A stretch of DNA of 64,000 bases from Emiliania huxleyi CCMP1516 (GCF_000372725.1 NW_005200552.1:1-64000); one strand, 5' to 3'; numbered from the stretch's first letter, positions 30,268-41,900 are shown. A program made the numbers and translations. Notes: generated by a model from the letters alone, not told the origin.

Positions 30268-31355
30268 GCGCGGAATGCTGCGCGGATAGCCGGTGAGCGG
30301 TGTATTTCACCACGGACTGGATGACAGGGATGGACGATTGCCGGAAATCCCGTTCTAGGCTCTCGGCAGGGTCTCGGAAGTGTCTCTGCACCGGGCCGGC
30401 CGTCGCCCCCCCAACGCCCTTTGCACGCAGCGCGTTCCACTCCCCGAAGCGCGCGCCGTGGAAGAGGGCGGCCTATCTGCGGAGCGAGCAGGCGGCGCTG
30501 AGGCCGCAAAGGGGGGGGGGGGGGCATTAATTAGAAGGGCCGAGAGGTGGCATTCTCGAGCATCTAGGCCGCCCTTGCCCCTTCCTCGCCAGCGAGGCGT
30601 ACCCCACCGGCTCGAGCTCTAGGGTCGGATCGACGCGGCAGATCGAGGCGTGGCCTCCGCGCGCACGCACGAGCTGCCGCCGCCCTCGCCTAGCCAAGAA
30701 AACGCGGCGCTCAAAAAAGAAAACGGTGGGTTGCCACGAGCCGCGCGCCGCCCTCGCCTAAAACGAAAACGCGGCGATCAAAAAAGAAAACGGACCCGGC
30801 CACGAGCTCCTCGAGCCCCTCCGGCTGTCGCGCCGAGCGCGCCTGCAACGAAAACTTGCGGGCGTGAGAGAGAGAGAGTTTTGTGGGACGAGCGGCGCGG
30901 GCTTCTGCTGCTCAATGAGGCCTGAACAAGAAGGTCTGCGATCCCAAGAGAGGTGGGACGAGCGGCTCGGGCCTCTGCTGCTTCGGAGGCCAGGAGTGGT
31001 GCAGGACGCGAGCGCGGCGCAAGCAGAGTGAAGCCGTCGGGGCGGAGGCGCGGCGGGGCCCGCTCGCCACGCACCGCCTCGCCGCGCAGCAGCCGCAGCA
31101 GCGCCTCGGTCATCGGCTCCGCGGCCGCGGAAACGGCCGCCGCCGCGCCGCCGTCGCCGCCGTCGTCGTCGCGAAGCTTGAAGACGCGGCGTCGACTTGC
31201 CAAAGACGAGCGAGCGGCCGGCGGCGCAGCAGTCTCGCTGTCTCGGGCCCCTCTCGAGGATTTCAGAAATCCGAGCCCCAGGCTGTTCTTCACCTTCCTA
31301 CCTACCTACCTATGACAGCACACCATACACACATACGGGAAACTCCTCGCGTGGT
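30268..31355. other. Intergenic; no supported gene
   Basis: 30510-30525 is a G run. About 30690-30800 has a tandem GAAAACGCGGCG/AAAAAAGAAAACGG pair. ORFs on both strands are Arg/Ala-rich without a domain. The interval ends with the CTACCTACC-tailed repeat at 31279-31313. Confidence 0.5.
31279..31313 (+). repeat. Dispersed repeat with (CCTA)n tail
   Basis: AGGCTGTTCTTCACCTT followed by CCTACCTACCTACC. Copies: 20401-20446 (minus strand, CTAC tail), 50249-50282 (CATA tail) and a weaker one near 55308-55335 (TATC tail, minus strand). The conserved stem next to a variable tetranucleotide tail resembles the 3' end of non-LTR retrotransposons. Confidence 0.65.
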
Positions 31356-32576
31356 CTACGTTTTCTGCGCCTCTTCCGCCTGGTCTCTCGTGGACGGCAA
31401 CCCCGACCGGACCCCGCTAAGCGCCTGCGCCAAGCGCGCGTCTTCTTCGCCTTGCGCGGTGCCCTGTCCGCCTCCCGGGTTCATCAGCCTTCCGGAGCCT
31501 CCAGCGACGCCCGCGCGCTCGCCCGAGAACATGATCTGCAGAATCTTGCGCTCCCCGCGGTAAAACTCGACCGGCGTCGTCGAGTGCGCAAAGTAGCCAT
31601 TGTCCCACACGATGAGGTCGCCCGCCTCCCACTGATGCGCATAGACGCGCGGGCCAAACTCGGTCGGGCGAGTGGGCAGCAGCGAGTCCGGATCGAGAGG
31701 CGCGACGCTCACCGGCGCGCCCAAGCCCGCCGACAGCAGCTCGTGGGCGATTCGCTGGCTCGCCTCGTGCTCGTAGCCCACGAAGTGGTCCAAATTCTTT
31801 GGCGAGAGCTGCAGGGCGCGTCGGCCGTGCACGTCGATCGCGGCGGGGACCGGCTGCGAGGCGCCGAGCTCCCACGTCGGCTTGCGCCGCAGAGCGGGCC
31901 GAGCGAGGCGCGTGCCTGTCGCGTTCATGCGCAGGCCGCACTCGGCGTCCAGCCACGCCGGCCCGCCCGCCGAATACCGCGCCGAGTAGACCACGCGAAG
32001 CGACTCGGCGAGCGCCTGTTGCTCTGGCGAGAGCGCCTCGTGCATCTCGATCGCGTTGGCGAAGAGGGTCTCGGCGCCGGCGGCCGGTGCAGTCTCGCAG
32101 TACAGGATGGTCAGATCCGACGCGTCGACGTGCCACTCGTATCCCATCCGGCACAGCATCGAGTCTTTGACCGTTCCCAACGCCCGCACCATTGGCAAGC
32201 CCGGCTGGCCACCGCCGTCCACTTCAAACTGGATGGCGCGGACCGGATCGAAGAGCGCGCCCGGCGCCGCAAACTGGCTCGCAAAGGCCACCAGCTCTCT
32301 CGCGCGCTCCTCGCTCGGCCGCTGGCCTCGGATAATCAGCATGCCGTGTGTTTTGATTGCGTCCCTCATGAAGTGCGCTACCGATTCCGGCACCGCGTCT
32401 TCGAAGCTGGTGCTGCCTTGCTCCTCCGGAAGGATGAGCGCGCCAAGGTCAAATCCATGGACCACTGCGCCGCCGGTGGGCAGCGGAGTCGCGGTGGGCA
32501 GCGGAGTCGCGGTGGGCAGCGGAGTCGCGGTGGGCGGCGTCGTGCGGCGTCGCTTGCTGCTGCGGTCTGACGACAT
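31356..32576 (-). CDS. TauD/TfdA-like Fe(II)/2-oxoglutarate dioxygenase, intronless
   Basis: 406 residues from ATGTCGTCAGAC at 32576. The N-terminus has a short basic patch (KRRR) and a Thr/Pro repeat (TPLPTA, three copies). The dioxygenase core includes GMLIIRGQRPS, YEWHVDASDL (HxD iron ligands), GAETLFANAIEMHEAL, WEAGDLIVWDNGYFAHSTTP (distal His) and YRGERKILQIMF (2OG-binding Arg). Unlike the paralogous family member at 7154-8442 it has no introns. In-frame sequence continues upstream of the ATG but looks non-coding. Substrate unknown; taurine, xanthine or small carboxylates are family precedents. Confidence 0.8.
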   Translation of the reverse strand: MSSDRSSKRRRTTPPTATPLPTATPLPTATPLPTGGAVVHGFDLGALILPEEQGSTSFEDAVPESVAHFMRDAIKTHGMLIIRGQRPSEERARELVAFASQFAAPGALFDPVRAIQFEVDGGGQPGLPMVRALGTVKDSMLCRMGYEWHVDASDLTILYCETAPAAGAETLFANAIEMHEALSPEQQALAESLRVVYSARYSAGGPAWLDAECGLRMNATGTRLARPALRRKPTWELGASQPVPAAIDVHGRRALQLSPKNLDHFVGYEHEASQRIAHELLSAGLGAPVSVAPLDPDSLLPTRPTEFGPRVYAHQWEAGDLIVWDNGYFAHSTTPVEFYRGERKILQIMFSGERAGVAGGSGRLMNPGGGQGTAQGEEDARLAQALSGVRSGLPSTRDQAEEAQKT

Positions 32577-32950
32577 ATTCCCCTTGACTCGCGTTAGTGC
32601 CAGTGCGCGCGAGTCCCGTGCCCCCCACACACACACTATATACCGGGCTCGGGCGCTGGTTGGGATTCGCCGTCGGAGAAGAAGAAAAAATCTTCGGTTC
32701 ACGACACCAATTTCTTAATTTGAAGAATTCTGTCCGAGGGGTGGCCGTGTTCGAGGAGTACAGGCGCCAGGCAGCTGCTGAGGGCCGTGCAGCAGCAGAG
32801 GCAGCGGCGGAGGCGGAGATGGAGGAGGAGGAGCCCGAAACGGGCAGCGGGGAGGCTGCGGCATTGGCCGCGCCCCTGCGCGGCCTGGCGTCTGCGCCAG
32901 GCTGCGCTGGCACAACGGACAGGGTCACTTCTTTTTCCGACACTCTCCGC

Positions 32951-34137
32951 CCCGCCTGCAGCGCGACAACGGCTTCATCATCTTCATCAGCGGCCTTCAT
33001 CCATGCCTACCGGCCTCCTGACCCTTTGAGTGTCGGGCCTTGCGGCGTGATATGCGCCCGCGGATACGCCACAATCTGGCCCGCCGGATACGACGAACCC
33101 TGCCTCCTCGATGGGGCAGCGATTCGGCTGCTGGCGTCGGCGATGGCGACAGTGCGGGCGTATGAGGACATCGAGGCGCGTCGCGGCCGGGATGGTGGCG
33201 ATGTCCGGGACGTGCGCTGCTGCCGGGACGTGCGCTCCTGGGCGGAAGTCTGCGCGGCGGCTCGCGAGAGGGAGTTCAAGATCTTGGCTCGCGATTCGGT
33301 TCGCGCGGCGGCGGCTCGCGCGGCGGCTCGCGCGGCGGCGGCTCGCGCGGCGGCGGAGGCGGCGGCAGAGGTGGCTGAGGCGGCGAAGGAGGAGGAGCCC
33401 GAAACGGGCAGCGGGGAGGCTGCGGCATTGGCCGCGCCCCTGCGCGGCCTGGCGTCTGCGCCAGGCTGCGCTGGCACAACGGACAGGGTCACTTCTTTTT
33501 TCGACACTCTCCGCCCCGCTTGCAACGCGACAACGGCTTCATCACCTTCATCATCCTCGACATCCATCGCCGGTGCGGCGGCCGGCGAGGCCGCGGCGGC
33601 GGCGCCGGCGTTGACCAAGAGCGCTAGGAAGCGGCTCAAGGAGAAGGCGAGGAAGGGGCGGCGCGCTGCAGAGGCGGCGGGCGAGCCGGAGGTGGCGCCA
33701 TCGCCGGCGCCGCCGCCGGTGTTCAAGACGCTCAGGGAGAAGAAGGCGGCTCAGGCGTCAGCGGAGGGCTGGGCGGCGGAGGTGGCGAGGGCCGAGGAGC
33801 TCTACGAGGAGCTGCGCGAGCGCGCGCCCCAGCACTGCCGCCGTGGCGGCAAGTGGGCGCGCGAGAAGTTCTCGTGATGGCGGTGCAGGGAGAGTTCCCG
33901 CGCGCGAGAGGGGCAGGCGTTCCCAAGGGGACGGTCCTGTGCCTCGGCAGGGTGCTCGACGCGCACGATGAGCAGGATGACGCGGAGGGTGGGCACCGGG
34001 ACTGGGAGGAGGACCCGCTCGGGTTCGACACCAACCCGATGCTGCTCCGCGCCATGTGCATGGCGTTCGAGTGAACGCCGTGCAGGCAGCCTGTGCCTTT
34101 TGGTGTACCGCGTCCTGTGCCCCCGAGTTCATTTAAA
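32951..34137 (+). pseudogene. Duplicated gene, copy 2 (frameshifted)
   Basis: Inverted partner of 8697-9895. Here the N-terminal and middle frame is open from SVGPCGVICARG through GGKWAREKFS and stops, because two bases (TC) are present at about 33875 that copy 1 lacks. The C-terminal frame then continues to AMCMAFE at 34074. An additional partial copy of the internal segment (EPETGSGEAAALAAPL, about 32830-32985) lies directly upstream, so this locus also has an internal tandem duplication. The upstream part runs close to the divergent dioxygenase start (32576). Confidence 0.65.
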
Positions 34138-34587
34138 GGCCTACTTTGGCTCTTGGGCGGCCGCCCTCAAACCCGTACGGGTTGTGTCAGCGCCGCGCGC
34201 GCCCCCAATGCCGGGCTCTGCGCCGGGTATTTCGGGCGCCGAGAGTGGCCTGGCCCCGGGCCCACCCCCGGAGGCCGATGGCGACATGCACCGCGACCCA
34301 TTCCGCCTCCTGGAGGCTGCTCTCGGACGTTCAAGCGGCGCCAGCCAGCGGCTCGGCCGCGCATCCTTCACACACGCCGCCACGACCGGGATGAGAGGGA
34401 CCAGTGTCGAGTCATGGTACGAGCTGCATGTGAGGGGCGGCTGTGGACACAGCAGGCCCACCAGAAGGGCGTCAAAGCTTGCCGTCGGCGTGCTGTCGTG
34501 GCGACAGCCCGAGACAGCTGCAGAGGAGCCGAGTGCAGTGGCGAGCCAGAGGCTACCTAGGTCACCAAGTGGTAGCCCTTGCCCATT

Positions 34588-35835
34588 CTGAGCAGGGCTG
34601 TGCTTTGGTGGGGTTGTGCTTGAGCATGTGTGAAGTGGGAGTGGGTGCCGGCGGTGTCTGTGGGTGAAACGGGCGTGTATGAGGCCGTAAGAGCAGTGGT
34701 ATGAGCCAGAGTGGGCTTCATCACCCAAAATAAGGACGCTTTGGGAGAGCTCAGACTTGATACCGATGGGACTGGGCCAGGAGAGCGACAGAGAAGGCGA
34801 GGTGGTGAGCTGGGAAGCCGCTTCGTCGGCACCTGGACGTGTCGCGATGAACTGCCAAAAGGCACCTTTCGAGGATATTGCTCAAGACTTCGCGAGACAA
34901 GCCCTCACAATTATGTGTGCACATACTGGCCCAGGCCCATCAGTAGCACGTCTGAGCCGTCCCAGACCGCACTTACCTTGGGTCTGCAAGCTCACACTGG
35001 CTCGTGATGCCACGGAGAGGGCTCGAGATTGTCTTCGGCGGACCCCATCCGAGGCGATTCCGAGGGCATTCCGGAGGTCATTATCGGCGCCACCGACCGT
35101 GAAAAACATCGTCCCGCAGCCCTCATGCACCAGACGCATGGATGCAGTCATAATATGTAGGCCTTGTCTCCCGAAGTCTTGAGCAATAGCCGCAAAAGGT
35201 GCTTTTTGGCACTTGCATCGCGACACGGTCACACGCGGACGCTCCAGCCTCTCAGCTCACCACCTCGCCTTCTCTGTCGCCCTCCTGGCCCAGGCCCATC
35301 AGTAGCACGTCTGAGCCGTCCCAGACCGCACTTATCTTGGGTCTGCAAGCTCACACCGGCTCGTGATGCCACGGAGAGGGCTCGAGATTGTCTTCGGCGG
35401 ACCCCATCCGAGGCGATTGCGAGGGCTTTCCGGAGGCCATCACCGGCGCCACCGACCGTGAAATGTCTCGTCCCGCAGCCCTCATGCACCAGGCGCATGG
35501 ATGCAGTCATAATATGTAGGCCTTGTCTCCCGAAGTCTTGAGCAATAGCCGCAAAAGGTGCTTTTTGGCAGTTCATCGCGACACGTCCAGGTGCCGACGA
35601 AGCGGCTTCCCAGCTCACCACCTCGCCTTCTCTGTCGCTCTCCTGGCCCAGGCCCATCGGTATCAAGTCTGAGCTCTCCCAAACCGTCCTTATTTTGGGT
35701 GATGAAGCCCACTCTGGCTCATACCACGGCTCTTACGGCCTCATACACGCCCGTTTCACCCACAGACACCGCCGGCACGCACTCCCACTTCACACATGCT
35801 CAAGCACAACCCCACCAAAGCACAGCCCTGCTCAG
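34588..35835. repeat. Large fold-back repeat with tandem centre
   Basis: Arms about 34588-34913 and 35513-35835 are reverse complements (outer ends CTGAGCAGGGCTGTGC and GCACAGCCCTGCTCAG). Between them an approximately 290-bp unit is present twice in direct orientation (about 34925-35215 and 35290-35570; CCCATCAGTAGCACGTCTGA at the start of each). No coding capacity is recognised in it or in the flanks 34141-34587 and 35836-36288. Confidence 0.8.
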
Positions 35836-36288
35836 AGTAGTCGTGAACCACCCTTTGGCAGCCGTGGAAGCCCCACAGCCGCTGCTTCTCTCGACTCCTC
35901 TCAATGCGTGTCGTACACCACCCCACGAAAGCCCACCGAAAGAGCACTGGTGCTCTCCGCGTGCGCCACCGATGTGATTGTGCAACGTCAGCCACCTCGC
36001 CGGAGGTAGTTGCGACTGGGGACACCGAAAGCTCGACGCTCGAGCACGTGTGGCAAAGTTTTGCGACACCCTGCGACTCGACCCCCGAGGGCTGCCGGCC
36101 GCCGACAGCAATACCGAGACCGGATTGCGCAGCGAGTTCGGTCTGAATGTGCCCAGGGCCAGCCCGTGGACCGGTACGGACGGCAGGTACCCATGGGACC
36201 GCTGCGGCGGTTTTGGGAGGCGCCACGAGTCCCAATGACGCACGGCCGGCGCACTTCCCCAAGCCTGAAGTAGGCCTTTATTAAATAA

Positions 36289-37704
36289 ACCTTCTGTCCG
36301 AGGTCCAAACCACACCGCCGCTCGCGCCGCCTCGCCGCCGCCGCCGCCGCCGCCGCACGCTGCCCCCTCACCGACCTGCCCCTTGAGCTTCTCGCGCGCG
36401 TCATCTCCCGCTGCGACCCCGCCGACATCGCTCGCGTCGCGGCCGTCTCGCTGCTCTTTCACGCCTCGCTTGCGGTGGAGGCCATCCGCTTGTGGGCGCA
36501 AGAGCGCGGCTTCGAGCTGCCGGCGCAGCCAGAGGGCGAGGGCTGCGCCGTGCGGTGGCTGTGCTTCGCTGCGTTGCTGTGCGAGGCCACCCCGCCGGTG
36601 AGGGCGGCGGCAGGCCAGCGGCACAGCCTTTTCATCGATGGCGAGGGGCGGCTCTCGTCGTGCGGCTCAGCGCCGCCCTACGCTCCAGGGCTACTCGGCC
36701 ACGGCGAGGGCGTGACGCAGCTCAACACGCCGACACGCCTCACTTCCCCGCTGGGCGGCGAGCGTGCCGTGAGCGTGTCGGCTGGAGCACTCCACAGCCT
36801 CGCCCTCACCGCCGGCGGCGCTGCCTGGAGCTGGGGCAGTGGAGTCTACGGCCGGTTGGGCCACGGCGACGTGCAGGCCCAGCTGCTGCCAAAGAAGGTC
36901 GAGGCCTTTGATGGCCAGCGCGTCGTCGCTGTGTCGGCTGGGAACGGTCACAGCCTCGCCCTCACCGCCGACGGCGCTGTCTGGAGCTGGGGCGGTGGAG
37001 GCGGCGGCCGGTTGGGCCACGGCGACATGCAGATGCAGCTGCTGCCCGAGAAGGTCGACGCCTTTGACCAGTGTGTCGTTGCTCTGTCGGCTGGAGGATA
37101 CCACAGCCTCGCCATCACCGCCGACAGTGCCCTCTGGAGCTGGGGCGGTGGAGGCGACGGCCAGCTGGGCCACGGCGATCACCAGCGCCAGCTGCTGCCG
37201 AAGAAGGTCGAGGCCTTTGGGGGCCAGCGCGTCGTCGCAGTGTCGGCGGGAGGGTCTCACAGCCTCGCCCTCACCGCCGACGGCGCGGTCTGGAGCTGGG
37301 GCAATGGCTTGTATGGCAGGCTGGGCCACGGCGACCAGCAGATCCAGCTGCTGCCGAAGAAGGTCGAGGCCTTTGCAGGGCGGCGCGTTGTCACCGTGTC
37401 GGCTGGAGTGTACCACAGCCTCGCCCTCACCGCCGACAGCGCTGTCTGGAGCTGGGGCTGGGGAGCTTATGGCCAGCTGGGCCACGGCGACGAGCAGAAC
37501 CAGCTGCTGCCGAAGAAGGTCGAGGCCTTTGCAGGGCGGCGCGTTGTCGCTGTGTCGGCTGGAGTGTACCACCGCCTCGCCCTCACCGGCGACGGCGCAG
37601 TCTTTACCTGGGGCGGGGGCGAGCGCGGCTGCCTAGGCCACGGAGAGGACCTGTCGAACCAGCTGCTGCCCAAGAAGGTCGAGGTGTGGGCGCCGGGGCA
37701 GTGA
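36289..37704 (+). CDS. F-box-like / RCC1 repeat protein, copy B, no visible start
   Basis: Open frame from just after a TAA at 36286. It has RRSRRLAAAA, LTDLPLELLARVISRCDPAD (F-box part), IARVAAVSLLFH and seven RCC1 blades, ending VEVWAPGQ. It aligns with copy A (15368-16819) throughout and would be expected to have the same role. There is no ATG between the TAA and the F-box; the first in-frame GTG/ATG codons lie inside or after the F-box. Either a 5' exon is upstream or the copy has lost its start. The repeats themselves are intact, so decay, if any, is recent. Confidence 0.6.
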   Translation, partial: TFCPRSKPHRRSRRLAAAAAAAARCPLTDLPLELLARVISRCDPADIARVAAVSLLFHASLAVEAIRLWAQERGFELPAQPEGEGCAVRWLCFAALLCEATPPVRAAAGQRHSLFIDGEGRLSSCGSAPPYAPGLLGHGEGVTQLNTPTRLTSPLGGERAVSVSAGALHSLALTAGGAAWSWGSGVYGRLGHGDVQAQLLPKKVEAFDGQRVVAVSAGNGHSLALTADGAVWSWGGGGGGRLGHGDMQMQLLPEKVDAFDQCVVALSAGGYHSLAITADSALWSWGGGGDGQLGHGDHQRQLLPKKVEAFGGQRVVAVSAGGSHSLALTADGAVWSWGNGLYGRLGHGDQQIQLLPKKVEAFAGRRVVTVSAGVYHSLALTADSAVWSWGWGAYGQLGHGDEQNQLLPKKVEAFAGRRVVAVSAGVYHRLALTGDGAVFTWGGGERGCLGHGEDLSNQLLPKKVEVWAPGQ

Positions 37705-38971
37705 AGAGAAGGGCGAAAGGGTGCAAGGCTCTGTTGCCGCGTTGTGTTGCCGCGTTGCCCACGTGCCTGCGACTGTATCGCCACCTGCGGCGTATGCGAG
37801 AGTTGCGAGAGGCGAATCCGGGACGGAAGAGATTGATGCACGGTCCACTGTCTCCTGGTGGCACCTCTTCACTCTAATCTCTCTAGGCCGCGGGCTGTGA
37901 TGTGTGGGGCGCCCGAGACCCCGAGCCCGACAGACATGAATGCCCCGAGACATGAAGAGTTGTGTGGGACGAGCGAGCTCCCCACCACTGCCCCGCACCA
38001 CGCTTGGCAGCGGTTTCAATCGGACACTCTCTCACTCGGCCCTCACCGCCCACCCTGGATTGCTGGCGCGGGCTAAACCTAAAGAAAAGGACAGCGTAGT
38101 GCCATTTCACTGTGGCACAGCCCGCGTTACAAAGCCTTGATTTGACCATTTGCGCAAAAAGGTACCTCTCGGTGCCTTCCAGAGGCAGCTGCGACCACGC
38201 CGAGTAGACGGCGGCACACAGCAGGTGGCGCGGTGTGCCGCCGTCCACTCGGCGGGGTCGCAGCTGCCTCTGCGCGTCCTGGGGATGTACCTTTGTCGCG
38301 CGCCGGAGACGGCTCGACGCCGCTGAGATCGGAGATCAAGCTCTGACAGGTCGCACGTCGCTCCTTTGACGCCGACGTGACTCACCCGTGCAGATCACAT
38401 CAGGACACGGTCTCGACGCGCTCGGTACGACGCCTGCGACCCGTCTCTGGTCAGGTGGCACGACGCTCATCGCGCCTACCAGCGCTGCCGTGCAGGTTGC
38501 CACGACGAGGTCGAGCACGCTTCTATACGCTCGCCGAGCCTTCCTTTCCATCCCATTAGGCAGCCTGGGAACGGTGGCGGCCAGAGGCAAAGCCTACGAG
38601 GGTGGTGGAACCACATGTCACGGCTACTGCCGGCTCGACCCCACGATAGCCTCCGAAGGCTGACTTTGCGGCACCATCATCGGACGATGTCGACGAGTTG
38701 GGTCGCTCTCGCGGTAGCCAGATGACCCCCCATACTAGTATCATCGGCCATGGCCGCAGGAAGCGCGGGGGAGGGCGCTGGGAGCAACACGGAGCTCCGT
38801 TGGAGACGTTTTCAAGATTAGCGTGTCAGAGTGAAATGGCACTAGCCACAATCAAACCAGCCCAGGGCGGATGGTGGTGCTGGTGGTGACCTTACCTCTC
38901 CTTACCTTAAAACAAAAAAAGAGGAACTTACAGCAAGTGCATCAGTGATCAACAGATGTCCGGCCCGATGG
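37705..38971. other. Intergenic interval with a strong hairpin
   Basis: No gene seen. The only clear structure is the inverted repeat at 38159-38293 (separate entry). A TTACCTCTCCTTACCTTA motif near 38890 recalls the end of family 1 elements but the rest is absent. Confidence 0.5.
38159..38293. repeat. Inverted repeat with ~60-bp arms
   Basis: AAGGTAC...AGAGGCAGCTGCGACC...CCGAGTAGACGGCGGCACAC is followed after ~12 bp by its near-complete reverse complement, closing with GTACCTT. It could be a small MITE or a hairpin RNA locus; no flanking duplication was found. Confidence 0.75.
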
Positions 38972-41900
38972 TCATCTTTGGCCAACCTCCTCCTGCGCAG
39001 CCCCCGAGGGCGCACCGCTCGCTCTCGCCGCCGCTATCCCGCCCACCAGCAATGGCAGCAACGCCTCGGCCACGCGGACCCCGTCGACGGCGGCCGACAC
39101 GATCCCGCCCGCGTAGCCGGCTCCCTCGCCGGCCGGGAAGAGGCCGCGCAAACCGAGCGCCTATGTTGGTTGATTTCGGCTGATCTCGGGGGGAGAGTTC
39201 GGTGCGGAAAGAGGTGCGCACGACCCTCGCGCCTCGCACGTCTCGTGGTCGCGTGACACCTGCAAGTGCAACCGAAGTGGAGCGAGGGAAGCCGTGATAC
39301 AGCCAACGAGTAGCTAGGGAGCAGCCGAGTGGCAGCCGAAATGCAGCCGAGGTACAGCCGAGGTACAGCCGAGGTACATTCGAGGTACAGCCGAGGTACA
39401 TTCGAGGTACAGCCGAGGTACATTCGAGATACAGCCGAGATACAGCCGAGATACAAACGAGGTGGCGCCTGGACTGGCGCCGACGTGCGCGTCTCTACGC
39501 CGTGCAGCAGCGCCGCCTGGCCGTCGAAGCCTACCGGACGTGTCCAGGACACGTCCCAAAAACCGCGCGGCGTATGTGCGGCGGCTCCGACCCCGGCGTC
39601 CCAACCAGGGAACGAGGCGGCGAAAGCTCGCATCCCGTCGCGCAACGCTGCCGTGAGCGGCGGCGGGTAGAGCTCGTGCAGCGGCGCCGCGGCGACGCCT
39701 ATAATCTCGCGCAATCTCGGGGCCATCTCGGGGCCATCTCGGGGCCATCTCGGGGGGGAGGGTATAATCTCACGCAATCTCGGGGCCATCGGGCCATCGC
39801 GGGCCATCTCGGGTGTATGTGTGTGGGTGTGGGTGTGGGTGTGTGTGTGGGGGGGGGGGGGGGGGGGCTTTTACCCAACCGCCGCGTGGGGTCCCCCCCA
39901 ACCCGTACCAAGAAGGAGGGAGCGGCTCCCTCGAAAGCCCGCCCTCCAAAAAATCCCTCCCCCCCTTCCCCCGGGAGGGGAAGCCGCCCCCCCCCATTGG
40001 CGCCGCCCGGGGCTTCATTGGCTTTTGGAAACCCAAACCCGCGAGGGCCGGCGGCAGAGCGCCCTCCCCGAACGGCAAACCGGCGGAAGGCGGGGTTCCG
40101 CCACCGCCCGCCACACTACCGCCGCCCGCCGCCGCACTACCGCCGCCCGCCGCACTACCGCCGCCCGCCGCACCGCCGGCCGCCGCACCGCCGGCCGCCG
40201 CCGCACCGTTGCCGCCCGCCGCGCTGCCACTGCCTGCCGCGCCGTCGCCGCCCCACTCCCCGTCGCCGGCCGCATCCTCCCCATCGCCGCCCCCTTCCCC
40301 GCCGCCGCCCGCCGCGCCATCGCCGCCCGCCGCGCCGCCGCGTCCGTCCTCCGGAGCGTGCAAGTACGGCGCGAAGTCGCCGAAGCGCTCGCCGACAGAG
40401 ACGACCTAGAAAGTCCCTGGAAGGTTCCTAGAAGGTTCCTAGAAAGTCGCCGAACCGCGCTTGACGGAGACGGCCACGGCGGAGTTCGCCCACTTGGAGC
40501 CTACGCGCTGAAGGCACCAACATCGGGGCGGTACGACGGGGTTGTGCAGGGCAGAGCGCTGTGTGAAGACGAGAAGAGGGAACGGCGCGTGTCCTCTCGA
40601 GCGCTGGTTGGAGCACAAGAAATGCGTATCCGGCGTCTAAGACTTTGGGGCCTCGGTTCGAGTACGACATGCCGTTGATGCAGAGCCTGCGTGGTGAAGT
40701 ACCATACCTCCAGAGTATCGAACCCAGTGTGGGTTCAGTCCCGTGGGCGGTGCGGTATCTCCAGTGCAGGGCCTGCGTGGTGAAGTGTGCATTCCTCAGG
40801 GCGTGAAGACGGTCTTGTGCAGCGTCTTCAGAGCACCGCGTGGAGACACGACGGGTGCGAATGCAGTGAACACAGCTGAACACGGCCGAATACAGTTGAC
40901 TGCGTGTCCTCTCGAGCGCTGGTTGGGAGGCAAGAATCCGCGTCTTCCGCTTCTGGGGCGCAGCGCCGGCCCTCCTCGAGCGACGTCGGGACGATTTGCC
41001 CGCCGGGGCACATGCAGAAGGAAAAGACACCTAGAAAGTTCCGAGAACGTTCCAGAACGTTCCTGGAAGGTCGCGGGCCATGCAGAAGGAAAAGACACCG
41101 CGCGTCGACGCCGCCGCTCCCTCCGCTCCGTCGGCGGCGTCAGCGGCGGCGGCGACGCGGGTGGCGGCACCGCCGCTAGCAGTGTTGCTAGCATTGCTGC
41201 TGCCACTGCTGCTGCTCGCGCTGCTGCTGCTCGCGCTGCTGCTTGCGCCGGTGGCGACGTTGGCGGCGAGGCGGTACGAGGCGGGTGGCAGCCGCCCTCG
41301 CCTGTCAACCATTAACAGTGTCAACCAACTATTGTGCATTAATAGCTGTGAAGGGGCAACCGCAACGGCCTGTTACTCATCAGTCGCCTCAAACGAACTC
41401 GCCGTTCGTCACAAGGAGCCGATGGGCAGCAGAGCCCTCGCCCTCCGCTCTTGCAGTGCGCCACCGCGAGCTCCTCGCCGTACTGCGCCGCGTCGACGAC
41501 GCCTTTGATTCACGGGATGCGCTCAGTAGTCCGTACTGCGACTGAATCCGAGTACTAAATTACTTAACTCCTTGGTTACTGAGAATAACTGAAGACTCGC
41601 CTTGCGGATGCTCGATATGGGGAGATATGGGGAGATATGGGGAGATATGGGGAGATACTCGCCTTGCGGGTGCTCGATCCGGAAACCAACCGCAAAGTCC
41701 TTCGGCGCCAGCGTCGCCCCGCAGCGCAGCAGCTCCTGGTACAGCTCCCTCGCAGAGTGGCCAGCAGCAAGCACGACCGCGTCGGCAAGGACTCGCTCTC
41801 CACTCGCCAGCACCACGCCTAGAAGGTTCCTAGAAGGTTCCTAGAAGGTTCCTAGAAGGTTCCTAGTCGGCAAGGACTCGCTCTCCACTCGCCAGCACCA

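Noticed and set aside
30778-31293. Minus-strand ORF of 171 codons
   Set aside because: It runs into the tetranucleotide-tailed repeat at its 5' end and has low-complexity composition. No family seen.
39542-39590. Further small intron (33 nt) in exon 17 of the COG2509 gene
   Set aside because: A GT...TAG interval around TTTTTGGGACGTGTCC would keep phase, but 33 nt is very short and no duplicated border is visible, so I left it as coding.
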